DNA of 33,748 nucleotides from Saprospiraceae bacterium (GCA_016722295.1 JADKGL010000032.1:1-33748); one strand, 5' to 3'. Shown: positions 23,549 to 31,258, counted from the stretch's first letter. Notes: generated by a model from the sequence alone, not told the origin. Made by a program: numbers and translations.

Positions 23549-24277
23549 TTATCTATTCAAATGCGTTAGGATAAAGAAAGACTCTTCCAAAGCCTTAACA
23601 TGATGAGTAATATTTTCCTGTAGTACGATCATTTGCCCTTGGTTTAATTGAGTGATTTGCTCTGCTGCTCCAAATTCTATTTTACCCAAAACAATCTGTA
23701 CACAGATGGGCCCTTTTGCTTTATGTGGCTTTAGTTCAGCATGAGCATGAAGTCCTATAAGCACAATTGTCATTGACTCTGATTTAAATAGGGTCATAGA
23801 ATTTCGATCGCTCTTGGCCCAAGTCGCTTCACTTTTAATTTTTTGGATGGACTCATTGATATCCAGCTCTACTAATGGCCCATTTAACATGCGTTCACCA
23901 TCTGGTCGCAGCGGTGTTGCATTACTTGATTTATTTTCTACAATGTTGTTGTTTTTTTGATGCGTTTCGAGTTTTTCAATCAATTTTGAACTTGTCTCAT
24001 CTGCCGAAAGCCCATATCCATTTACTAATGTCCCTTTGAGGTTAAATTTTTCAGATGAAATAGCATAAAGCACTGCTTGATATTCAGGGTCTGAATCCCC
24101 TTCAAATCGATAGACCTGATCTATTTTAAATTCTTCAGGAGACAGTGAGATATTGCTTTTATCACAAACGATGCATTCCTCTTTTATATTAAAGTCATGC
24201 GTATAACCTAGTTTGAGAAGCTCATTTAAGGTTTCTGACAAGGTGCCATAAATTTCATTTAAATTTTTCGCTATCAT
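23549..24277 (-). CDS. Fusion of a small Bacteroidota domain with a cupin
   Basis: A 242-residue soluble protein with two parts. Residues 8-95 (LNELLKLGYTHDFNIKEECI, SPEEFKIDQVYRFEGDSDPE, QAVLYAISSEKFNLKGTLVNGYG) resemble a small stand-alone domain often mislabelled phosphoribosylpyrophosphate synthetase. No PRPP motif is present. Residues 135-242 are a small cupin: ATWAKSDRNSMTLFKSESMT, VLIGLHAHAELKPHKAKGPI, VLGKIEFGAAEQITQLNQGQ, ITHHVKALEESFFILTHL. In related stand-alone cupins the beta-barrel may bind a small ligand or metal; His residues are present around HAHAELKPH. The two parts are joined by an Asn/Ser-rich linker (about 108-120). It is monocistronic. Role unknown. Confidence 0.72.
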   Translation of the reverse strand: MIAKNLNEIYGTLSETLNELLKLGYTHDFNIKEECIVCDKSNISLSPEEFKIDQVYRFEGDSDPEYQAVLYAISSEKFNLKGTLVNGYGLSADETSSKLIEKLETHQKNNNIVENKSSNATPLRPDGERMLNGPLVELDINESIQKIKSEATWAKSDRNSMTLFKSESMTIVLIGLHAHAELKPHKAKGPICVQIVLGKIEFGAAEQITQLNQGQMIVLQENITHHVKALEESFFILTHLNR

Positions 24278-24461
24278 AATTCAAGGTTTTATTGAGATTC
24301 CGATATGTATGTAACAGCGAAACAGCGTAGGAGTTGTAAGTGATTTGAGCAGGTGTTATTTATGGTCAATATTTCCAGAGGAACTTTATTTTATTCAAAT
24401 CTTTGAACGCAAAAATTTGATCCACCTTCAGAAATTAATTAAGAAATAATTTCAAAATATG

Positions 24462-24496
24462 AAAAGAGAGTGGTAGATTTGGGTTACTCTCTTTTT
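24462..24496. terminator. Hairpin with AAAAGAGAGT/ACTCTCTTTT arms
   Basis: A perfect 10-bp inverted repeat with a 13-nt loop and a T-rich end on the plus strand. It lies in the 376-nt gap between the AAA/DUF4143 gene end and the cupin fusion start, where I see no gene. It could terminate the ATPase transcript, although the T tract on that strand is weak. Confidence 0.4.
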
Positions 24497-24653
24497 AAAT
24501 ATAAATCATGAGAATATTAATTTGCTATAAAACTTTAACTTCATATTTTAGCTTATTGAACTGATATTTATATATAGAATCTGCATCGATTGATATATAA
24601 ATTTTATTAAAATCTAATGCCAAAGAAATTGTTCGCTTTATGCAAAAGAATAT

Positions 24654-26000
24654 CTATTTCTCAATAAACCATTCTAAATATATATCCAACCAAGCACCAA
24701 GGAAATAAGGTAGGTTAAGGAGTTTGAATGACTTGCCTTTGCGAGTGGTGATGACTTGTTCACTTATTGGTCCCGAATACAATCTTACGGCGAAGTGATG
24801 TGGACATTTATCCATATATTCAAATAAGGATCTCAAAGTGCCACTAGCACCCGACTTAATTTCTATCGGGATTAATAAATTTTGAAAAGGGTAGATGAGA
24901 TCGACTTCTGCATTGCTACCATTTAGTTCTCTGACCCAAAAATGAATTTTTTGAGAAGGTAAAAATTGATTTGATTTAATTTCTTGAGTGACCAATTGTT
25001 GTACGATTTTGCCTTTGGAAAGTGCATGAAGATCATTTACCTTGAGCAGTTCTGAATGTAGCCCTAATTGGAAATTTAATAAACCGATATCTAAAAATTG
25101 GAGTCTTGGGCTTTTGCCAAAATCAGTGTATATTGGCATCGAAACATTTGTACTAGGATATATCAATTCGACAAGTTTGGCTTTCTCTAACGCATGAAAA
25201 GCCTCCTTTACTTCTCTTGATTTATAATTTGAATGAGCAAAATTATTGAACTTGATTCTATTGTCAACTTCATACACCATAGTATTCATGAGGTGTTTTA
25301 TCACTTGCTTTTGAGTATGATTTTTGCCATACTTCTCAACATCGATTTTAAATGATTCAGTGATGGCATTATATAATCTAAGTGTTTGGCTTAAGTTTTT
25401 TTCGTTGATATATGATTGTGTAATTTGTGGCATTCCACCAACCTGTGCATATTCATGAAAAAGATTAAATATAGGAAGTAAAAGTTCATTATCAATTGGA
25501 CAGTTTTCCATTAGTTTTATAAGTTGAATTTGGCCTAGCGCATTTATGAATTCTTTGAAACTAACAGGATTTAATTCAGCGAATTCTATTCTACCGACAG
25601 GAACATTGAATATTTTATCAAGAGCAAATTCCAATAAAGAACCTGTCACAATGATATGTATGTGAGGATAGTCCTCATGGAAATATCGCAATAGTTCAAG
25701 TATATGTGGAGCTTCTTGAATCTCATCTATAAATACTAATGTAGATAAGTTCGCATCATTGATTTGTCCTCTTGAAATAAACATGAGTTGTACAAGGATA
25801 TCCAAATTTGTAGATTGGGCAAAGTGGATTTTATCAGTCGGTTTTTCTAAATTAAAATAAAGATATTGAATGTAAGTTTTGCCAAACTGATGAATTAAAG
25901 TCGTCTTTCCCACTTGACGCGCTCCTCTAAGGATTAATGGCAATCTGGTTTTGCTTTCTTTCCAAGTGTTTAAAAATTTATATAAATCTCTATTTATCAA
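24654..26000 (-). CDS. AAA-family ATPase with DUF4143 domain
   Basis: A 448-residue protein. The AAA_14 ATPase part has Walker A GARQVGKTT at 26-34, Walker B TLVFIDEIQEAP at 87-98, and sensor-like IIVTGSLLEFAL near 128. The C-terminal DUF4143 region (about 190-390) includes the block YKSREVKEAFHALEKAKLVELIYP and a restriction-endonuclease-like stretch NGSNAEVDLIYPFQNLLIPIEIKSG, whose D...ExK spacing suits a PD-(D/E)xK-type fold. The family is abundant in Bacteroidota and archaea and its role is unclear; mobile or defence-related roles have been suggested. The start is a TTG at 26000 because MINRDLY matches the family N-terminus and a stop lies five codons upstream. Three direct repeats at 26070-26158 lie just upstream. 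Confidence 0.88.
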   Translation of the reverse strand: MINRDLYKFLNTWKESKTRLPLILRGARQVGKTTLIHQFGKTYIQYLYFNLEKPTDKIHFAQSTNLDILVQLMFISRGQINDANLSTLVFIDEIQEAPHILELLRYFHEDYPHIHIIVTGSLLEFALDKIFNVPVGRIEFAELNPVSFKEFINALGQIQLIKLMENCPIDNELLLPIFNLFHEYAQVGGMPQITQSYINEKNLSQTLRLYNAITESFKIDVEKYGKNHTQKQVIKHLMNTMVYEVDNRIKFNNFAHSNYKSREVKEAFHALEKAKLVELIYPSTNVSMPIYTDFGKSPRLQFLDIGLLNFQLGLHSELLKVNDLHALSKGKIVQQLVTQEIKSNQFLPSQKIHFWVRELNGSNAEVDLIYPFQNLLIPIEIKSGASGTLRSLFEYMDKCPHHFAVRLYSGPISEQVITTRKGKSFKLLNLPYFLGAWLDIYLEWFIEK

Positions 26001-26069
26001 AATAATATATATTTAAAATGGCATTATATAAAATTTATTTGTATCAAAGTGGCATCAATTTTTAACCTA

Positions 26070-26158
26070 TTTTGTTCTAAAACATAGGCAAATTTAGTAT
26101 ATTTTTGTTCCAAAACATAGGCAAATTGCTATTTTTTTGTTCTAAAATATAGGTAATT
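26070..26158. promoter_or_regulatory. Three direct repeats upstream of the AAA/DUF4143 gene
   Basis: Three copies of TTTTGTTCYAAAAYATAGGY(A)AATT at about 26070-26094, 26103-26127 and 26135-26158. The conserved G of each copy is at 26074, 26107 and 26139, so spacing is 33 and 32 nt, about three helical turns. The last copy is the most diverged. They lie 70-160 nt before the TTG start of the ATPase gene, where operator or iteron sites would be. Function is inferred. Confidence 0.65.
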
Positions 26159-26281
26159 ACCATTCAAATTCCAGAATAAACGGTTTTGATTAATGGATAA
26201 TAAATACTAATTAACTGAAAAAGGGCTATTCAATTATGGTTTTGTTGTAATGTGTGAGTTTGTCTAGCTTATGGCAGAACT

Positions 26282-27115
26282 CTAAAGCAAAGATTTTTGT
26301 TTTAGAATAGACGAAATTTCGTCAACGGCTATTCCTGAAATTTTTGACAATAATTCCAAGCTAATTCCAGATTTAAATCCTTGTATAATCATTTCGATTT
26401 TGCCTTGGCTAATCCCTTGACTAATTCCTTGACTGATTCCTTGCATCATCCCTTGTTTATAAAGGGTATCATTTTCGATATCGATTAATATTGGCATACT
26501 TTGTAAGATTTTGATTGTTTTATCATCGATTTTTCGCAATCTTGAGATAAAGATAAGCTGCTGTATATATTTTTGCAATAAAGCTTTGTCCTTAACCGCA
26601 TTTTTTAGCTTGTTTATTATAGAACGCAGAATTTCTTCAGTTTGTTCCTTATTGTAATTGGATAATACTGCAAGAATTAATTCTTCAGGTATCTGTGAAC
26701 TTAAAAGTTTATCAGAGTTGATTGTACATAGATTGATAATCTCAAATTTGGTAAAAATCTGATCGGGCTGTAATTCCGAGATCATAGTCGATGGTTTTTC
26801 TCCAAGATAGACAACAAAATGTCGTATAGGCAATTTGAATTTTTTAAAAAGTAGCCCATGATATTCAGCTACTCGAAATATCATATTTGTGTCATTACTA
26901 GATTGGAATTCAAGATGCAGCAAAAAGTTGCTTCCATCTTCTAGCTTTACTTCATAAATAAAATCTACTTCTCGTTCTATAGAACTTTGAATCTTAGCAG
27001 TCAGAGATTTTCTATAAACCAATTTACTACCCAAATAAGATTCTACCAATGGAAGAAAAATCATTTCGGCATTCTCTTTGAATATTTTGTCGTAGATATT
27101 ATTGTCTTGATTCAT
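26282..27115 (-). CDS. Rpn-family recombination-promoting nuclease-like protein
   Basis: A 277-residue protein of the Rpn/transposase_31-like PD-(D/E)xK group. The nuclease core is REVDFIYEVKLEDGSNFLLHLEFQS, with Asp51 and Glu69-x-Gln71 as the D...ExQ catalytic set typical of this family, preceded by DKIFKENAEMIFLPLVESYLG. Residues 75-130 (FRVAEYHGLLFKKF, PIRHFVVYLG) continue the fold. The middle is helical. The C-terminus has a GISQ tetrapeptide tandem repeat (QGISQGISQGISQGK, about 228-240), then a short helical end. Family members promote RecA-independent recombination or act in phage response; here it is family inference. It is followed, after 280 nt, by the AAA/DUF4143 gene on the same strand. 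Confidence 0.85.
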   Translation of the reverse strand: MNQDNNIYDKIFKENAEMIFLPLVESYLGSKLVYRKSLTAKIQSSIEREVDFIYEVKLEDGSNFLLHLEFQSSNDTNMIFRVAEYHGLLFKKFKLPIRHFVVYLGEKPSTMISELQPDQIFTKFEIINLCTINSDKLLSSQIPEELILAVLSNYNKEQTEEILRSIINKLKNAVKDKALLQKYIQQLIFISRLRKIDDKTIKILQSMPILIDIENDTLYKQGMMQGISQGISQGISQGKIEMIIQGFKSGISLELLSKISGIAVDEISSILKQKSLL

Positions 27116-27292
27116 TTAGGTATGAAAATGTTTGTAAATATAATTTAGACGCGGCATTTGACAAAACAATTTTATTATTCAATTTAAAACACAGATACCA
27201 TGCAAATTGTAAGCATTAGAATTTGCCAAAATGTCAGCATTTTGCGACTGGCACAGACTTTGACCTGTAGTTTTTACTAAATTCAATCAATT

Positions 27293-28159
27293 ATGATACA
27301 AAGTGGTAAAATATCAGTTCAAACGGAGAATATATTCCCAATAATTAAGAAGTTTTTGTACAGTGAGCAAGAGATCTTCCTTCGCGAGTTGGTGTCGAAT
27401 GCAATGGATGCTACGACGAAGATCAAAACACTGTCTTCTAGAGGTGAAGCAAAAGGGGAACTAGGGCAGCTGATGATAGAAATTATCCCAAATAAAGAGG
27501 CTAAGACCCTTACTATAAGGGATCGAGGACTCGGTATGGATGCGGAAGAAGTGAATAAATATCTCAATCAAGTGGCATTCTCATCTGCTCAAGAATTCCT
27601 TGATAAATATAAAGATGAGGCCAATATCATCGGACATTTTGGTCTTGGATTTTATTCTGCATTCATGGTGGCAGATAAGGTAGAGGTGATCACGAAGTCA
27701 TATAAAGAAAATGCTGAGGCAGTAAAATGGACTTGCACTGGTGACACAGAATTTACTATAGAATCTGCCGAAAAGTCAGATCGCGGGACTGACATCATCT
27801 TGCACTTGAGTGAAGATTGTTTGGACTATGCAGAGAGTTATAAAGTCGAAGGATTGCTAGAGAAATTTTGTAAATTTTTGCCCTTCCCTATAAAGCTCGG
27901 AACGAAGAAAGAAAAACAAAAAGATGGTGATGTAGAGACTGAAATCGAAGTCGATAATATCATCAATAATACAAATCCGATTTGGAAGAAAAACCCAACG
28001 GAATTGACTGATGATGATTATAAAAAATTCTATCAAGAGTTGTATCCATTTTCTTCGGAGCCATTGTTTTGGATTCACTTGAATATCGACTATCCATTTA
28101 ATCTCACAGGTGTTTTGTATTTTCCAAAATCAAAAATCAATTTGAGATTCAAAAAATAA
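27293..28159 (+). CDS. htpG: HtpG (bacterial Hsp90) N-terminal part
   Basis: This is the ATP-driven chaperone Hsp90 (dimer, cytosol). The fragment has the complete N-terminal ATPase domain: EIFLRELVSNAMDATTKIK (Glu and Asn of the ATP site), LTIRDRGLGMDAEEV, FLDKYKDEANIIGHFGLGFYSAFMV, and DRGTDIILHL. It then runs into the middle domain up to GVLYFPKSKINLRFKK. The frame stops at 28157-28159. With seven instead of six A in the run 28151-28156 the frame continues as RFKKNKIHLYSNQVFVTDDV, the expected Hsp90 sequence. The break is therefore a one-base homopolymer deletion and the gene is almost certainly intact or recently broken. It stands alone, 177 nt from the divergent Rpn gene. Confidence 0.9.
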   Translation: MIQSGKISVQTENIFPIIKKFLYSEQEIFLRELVSNAMDATTKIKTLSSRGEAKGELGQLMIEIIPNKEAKTLTIRDRGLGMDAEEVNKYLNQVAFSSAQEFLDKYKDEANIIGHFGLGFYSAFMVADKVEVITKSYKENAEAVKWTCTGDTEFTIESAEKSDRGTDIILHLSEDCLDYAESYKVEGLLEKFCKFLPFPIKLGTKKEKQKDGDVETEIEVDNIINNTNPIWKKNPTELTDDDYKKFYQELYPFSSEPLFWIHLNIDYPFNLTGVLYFPKSKINLRFKK

Positions 28160-28181
28160 AATTCATCTGTACTCCAATCAA

Positions 28182-29153
28182 GTGTTTGTAACTGATGATG
28201 TAAAGGAGATCGTGCCAGAATTTTTAATGCTGTTGCATGGTGTGATCGACTCTCCAGATATTCCTTTGAATGTGTCTCGCTCATATCTACAATCTGATGC
28301 CAATGTGCGAAAAATCACTTCTTATATCACTAGAAAAGTAGCAGAAAAACTGCATGATTTATTTAAGAAGGATAGAAATGATTTTGAAAAGAAATGGGAC
28401 GATATCGGCACGTTTATAAAATATGGAATCATCTCAGATGAAAAATTTGCAGAGAAGGCCAATAGTTTTGCATTGTTGAAAAATACGAAATCTGAGTATA
28501 AAACAATCGAAGAGTACAAAGAAAAAATCAAAGACACTCAGACGGATAAAAATAATAAACTCACAGTGATCTACACCAATGATGCCAAGTTGCATTATTC
28601 ATTAATCGCTGCTTGTGAAGACAAGGGATATGATGTCCTGGTGATGGATAATATCATTGACAATCATTTCATCCAACAGTTGGAATACAAGGCAGAGATG
28701 AGCTTCAAGCGTGTTGACTCCGAGACTGTGGATAATCTCATAGAGAAAGATACAAAGTATGAATCCGTCCTATCTGAAGCAGATCAAACTTCTATAGCAG
28801 AAATATTCAAAGGGATCTCATTGAATAAAAGTACTTCTACAGAACTCAAAGCGCTTTCACCAAATGATCCACCAATTCAAATCGTCAGACCTGAATTCAT
28901 GAGACGTATGAGCGAGATGCAGCACATGATGACGATGATGAAAGGCGAAGGTGAAGACATGTTCAAAGAAGCATACAATGTCATCATCAATAGCAATCAT
29001 CCTGTCATCGCGCAAAAGATCAATGCTGCAGAATCAACAGAAAGAAAATCTGAACTTGCTACCAATTTATTTGAGTTGGCATTGCTTGATCAGAATATGT
29101 TGAAGGGCGAAGCCTTGAGTAAATTTGTAAAAAAGAGTTTGGAGAGGATTTAA
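28182..29153 (+). CDS. htpG: HtpG middle and C-terminal part
   Basis: This continues htpG in the next frame; the codon at 28182 is an internal GTG, and the frame is open from 28157. It holds the rest of the middle domain (VPEFLMLLHGVIDSPDIPLNVSRSYLQ) and the C-terminal dimerisation region (MRRMSEMQHMMTMMKGEG, VIINSNHPVIAQKINAAEST, KFVKKSLERI). Together the two parts give about 620 residues, the usual length for this family in Bacteroidota. There is no evidence that the fragment is made separately. Confidence 0.88.
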   Translation: MFVTDDVKEIVPEFLMLLHGVIDSPDIPLNVSRSYLQSDANVRKITSYITRKVAEKLHDLFKKDRNDFEKKWDDIGTFIKYGIISDEKFAEKANSFALLKNTKSEYKTIEEYKEKIKDTQTDKNNKLTVIYTNDAKLHYSLIAACEDKGYDVLVMDNIIDNHFIQQLEYKAEMSFKRVDSETVDNLIEKDTKYESVLSEADQTSIAEIFKGISLNKSTSTELKALSPNDPPIQIVRPEFMRRMSEMQHMMTMMKGEGEDMFKEAYNVIINSNHPVIAQKINAAESTERKSELATNLFELALLDQNMLKGEALSKFVKKSLERI

Positions 29154-29159
29154 TTTGTT

Positions 29160-29313
29160 TAATTAACTAATGTGATAATGAGTTAATGTGATAATTGGGT
29201 TAATGCAAATGTGAAAATTTGCAAATTTGCAAATGATTGGGGAGGGCAGTTTAGTGTGGACTAGCTTAAAATGCTTAGACATTCTTCGTTGGTCGCGGTT
29301 TAAAACTGCGACC
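29160..29313. repeat. Tandem GTTAATGTGATAAT repeat and GGTCGC hairpin
   Basis: Downstream of htpG, units of TTAATGTGATAATGRG repeat to about 29203, followed by AAATTTGCAAATTTGCAAAT (29217-29234). At 29291-29313 GGTCGCGGTTT and AAACTGCGACC form an 11-bp hairpin with one mismatch. The rest of the gap, 29314-29534, shows nothing I recognise. Confidence 0.55.
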
Positions 29314-29548
29314 CTATATTATTTGAATTTATAATTCAATTCTTCTGCATAAGATACGTATACTTTCCGATGCAATTATTACTGCTACTGCATTTGTTTG
29401 AGATTTAATGTTGATCACTTGTCATATCTCGAGCTTTAAAAACATTGTTGGACTGTAACTAATTGGTCGATTTAGTTTGTAGGAAACTTGATTTATGGCT
29501 CAGCCTTGATAACTCATCGGCGTAGGAGTATACTATGATGAGCATGGG

Positions 29549-29604
29549 CAGTACTTATTGTTTTAGTTGCATTAGCACAAGTCTAGGACTTGTGTTAGCA
29601 GGGG
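29549..29604. repeat. Solo REP end of the 29.5-31 kb family
   Basis: The palindrome AGCACAAGTCTAGGACTTGT (29574-29593) plus flanking GCAGTACTTATTGTTTTAG match the right end of the element at 30066-30320. No transposase start is seen to its left. Confidence 0.65.
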
Positions 29605-29608
29605 AGTT

Positions 29609-30001
29609 TTACTTCAATAAATTTTCTTTATTTGAATCATCCAAAAATCTATTATCAACTTCAATTATATCCAATAGTATTGCCTCCTTAGTATACTCAA
29701 ATGGATCAAAGAATGTTATTATATATGATTTTATTCCATTCTGTAAATAATAAATATAAAAGTTATCAAGCATCAAGCTTTTATGCAATACTTTAATTGC
29801 ACTTTCATAATTTAATCTTTCCTCTAGTAAGCTTTTAAATTTGTTGTAATCTGCTTCTGAATAAACGAATCCATCAACATGAATGAGTCTTGAATTTTCA
29901 AGTATTAAATTACCAAATTGCCTCTTAATTACACTTACTTCAACTGAAAAGGCTCTTTGTAATTTCTTGGTAAAAAAAAGTTTAATAAATGTTTGAATCA
30001 T
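29609..30001 (-). CDS. Hypothetical protein, 130 residues
   Basis: Unrecognised. It starts MIQTFIKLFFTKKLQRAF and contains FSVEVSVIKRQFGNLILEN, FVYSEADYNKFKSLLEERLN, FYIYYLQNGIKSYIITFFDP and a charged end, DDSNKENLLK. It is mixed alpha/beta, with no signal peptide or membrane segment. Its ATG overlaps the stop of the RAYT-leader ORF (29998-30201) by 4 nt, so translation could be coupled to that leader. REP sequences lie on both sides (29574 and 30066). Composition is AT-rich like its neighbours. It could be a cargo or passenger gene between REP elements, or a chance resident. Confidence 0.5.
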   Translation of the reverse strand: MIQTFIKLFFTKKLQRAFSVEVSVIKRQFGNLILENSRLIHVDGFVYSEADYNKFKSLLEERLNYESAIKVLHKSLMLDNFYIYYLQNGIKSYIITFFDPFEYTKEAILLDIIEVDNRFLDDSNKENLLK

Positions 30002-30201
30002 TTTTTTGTTTGTTTTCTACCGCTTAATAAATTTGGGTACCCATACTTTGACCAATGAACACCCAAGCTAGTGCAAGTCTTTGACTTGTGCCATACTTTA
30101 TTCTTGATTTCTATTCGAGTAAAATCATCCACCCAACTAACTGTAGCAAAACTAACAAAAAATATTCCTTTTTGATTTAGAAATTTGTATTTAGTGCTCA
30201 T
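29998..30201 (-). pseudogene. N-terminal fragment of a RAYT transposase, copy A
   Basis: A 67-codon ORF. The first ~36 residues, MSTKYKFLNQKGIFFVSFAT, then VSWVDDFTRIEIKN, match the start of Bacteroidota REP-associated tyrosine transposases (MSxKYKF...FVTFATV.W.D.F.R.EYK). Then the ORF runs into the REP palindrome at 30066-30092, read as HKSKTCTSLG, and ends with unrelated codons. The HUH active-site motif and catalytic Tyr are absent. A second, near-identical copy is at 30782-30932. It lies inside a ~255-bp element bounded by REPs. Confidence 0.68.
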
Positions 30202-30320
30202 ACCACAAAAATAATACTTGTATATTAATATTTATTAATGTTTCTACGCTTATTATAATTCCATCAGCAGTACTTCTTGTTTTAGTTTCATCAGTACTAG
30301 TCTAGGACTTGTGCTAGCTG
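30066..30320. mobile_element. REP-bounded RAYT-derived element, copy A (~255 bp)
   Basis: The left end is AGCTAGTGCAAGTC, TTT, GACTTGTGCC (30066-30092). The right end is AGTACTAGTCTAGGACTTGT then GCTAGCTG (30293-30320). The ends are palindromic REPs with CTAGC-type outer edges in inverted orientation. The interior holds the first ~36 codons of a RAYT gene (start at 30201) and ~90 bp of its upstream region. It matches the element at 30798-31051 in length and content, so it is a non-autonomous, MITE/REPIN-like element. Confidence 0.62.
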
Positions 30321-30417
30321 GGAAGTTAAAAACTTCGACTATCGGGCTGAGACTTGAGCTAGTTTGGGGATTTACTTGTGCGGATTAAAAATTATTACTG
30401 ACCTTGCAATGATAAGA

Positions 30418-30762
30418 TTAGAATATTTTAAATTTAACTAATAGTAGTAAATAATAAATAATTATTGCATATATTATGTCACAATGATACTCTTTACAAA
30501 ACAATTCATCGACCATAGAATATGAGATAAACACCAAGCCAAAACTACAAATAGATAAGAAAAACCCAACAAAAAATGATATTAAATTAAATTTTTGCAA
30601 TCTATAATATAAAAAGCCTAAAATAATGGAGGTCCCTATTACAATTCCAAAAAATCCGCCATCCTTTCCATATTGAATTAAATCAATCTTTGTAAAAAGC
30701 AAATAATTGATTGTAATTAGAATAACAGATATAACATGGATATTAATTTGATTTAATTTCAT
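30418..30762 (-). CDS. Hypothetical membrane protein, 114 residues
   Basis: Unrecognised. Four hydrophobic segments are visible: VISVILITINYLLF, GGFFGIVIGTSIILGFLYY, ISFFVGFFLSICSFGLVFIS and DIIYAIIIYYLLLLV, with a Cys pair in FCKEYHCD. It is a likely inner-membrane protein of four helices. It lies between two REP-bounded elements on the same strand, starting ~20 nt after the end of the RAYT-leader reading frame of copy B and ending ~100 nt before copy A. No family is assigned, and the arrangement mirrors that of the 29609-30001 ORF. Confidence 0.55.
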   Translation of the reverse strand: MKLNQINIHVISVILITINYLLFTKIDLIQYGKDGGFFGIVIGTSIILGFLYYRLQKFNLISFFVGFFLSICSFGLVFISYSMVDELFCKEYHCDIIYAIIIYYLLLLVKFKIF

Positions 30763-30776
30763 CCTTGATCTTTTTC

Positions 30777-30932
30777 AAATATTGGATAGTAGCCCCAAGC
30801 TGGTGCAAGTCTTTGACTTGTGCCATACTTTATTCTTGATTTCTATTCGAGTAAAATCATCCTCCCACCCAACTGTAGCAAAGCTAACAAAATATATTCC
30901 TTCTGGATCTAGAAATTTGTATTTAGTGCTCA
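30777..30932 (-). pseudogene. N-terminal fragment of a RAYT transposase, copy B
   Basis: From the ATG at 30932 the minus strand reads MSTKYKFLDPEGIYFVSFAT, then VGWEDDFTRIEIKNKVW, and then the REP as HKSKTCTSLG, ending after LLSNI. It differs from copy A by several substitutions yet breaks at the same point, so both copies descend from one truncated element. No active-site residues are included. Confidence 0.66.
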
Positions 30933-31051
30933 TACCACAAAAATAAGACTTGTATCATATTATTCCAAATAATCTGTTGAGGAATAATTTATTAATGTTT
31001 CTGTTGCTTATAATAGATACATCAGCACAAGTCTTAGACTTGTGCTAGCTG
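30798..31051. mobile_element. REP-bounded RAYT-derived element, copy B (~254 bp)
   Basis: The left end is AGCTGGTGCAAGTC, TTT, GACTTGTGCC (30798-30824). The right end is CAGCACAAGTCTTAGACTTG then TGCTAGCTG (31023-31051). The interior is as in copy A: the RAYT start codons and ~90 bp upstream, with a somewhat different upstream stretch. 31052-31258 hold no recognised feature. Confidence 0.62.
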
Positions 31052-31258
31052 AAGGCATCTACATTACGATCGAAGCACTGATTTAAGTTCTAATATAGTT
31101 TCTCTATTGCTTAATTTTAAATAAAATAAAATTACAAAATTAAGATAGATTATCCCAATTTTAGCAAACTTCATCCGTCTTATTCATTCAAAGCTATACC
31201 AAGCTAATTGAATAAAGCTGTTTATTATTACTTTTCAAAAAGATTTTTTGTTAATCGC

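Noticed and set aside
24516..24653. In-frame stretch of ~45 codons after the AAA/DUF4143 stop (IFFCIKRTISLALDF...)
   Set aside because: It could be readthrough or a lost C-terminus, but the family normally ends about where the stop is and an open stretch of this size is easy by chance in AT-rich DNA.
24654..27115. Toxin-antitoxin or complete defence system from the ATPase and Rpn genes
   Set aside because: They are 280 nt apart, no small antitoxin-like partner is seen, and neither family is established as such a pair.
28151..28182. Programmed frameshift in htpG
   Set aside because: There is a plain A6 run with no slippery heptamer plus structure, and Hsp90 is not known to use frameshifting. 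A missing base is simpler.
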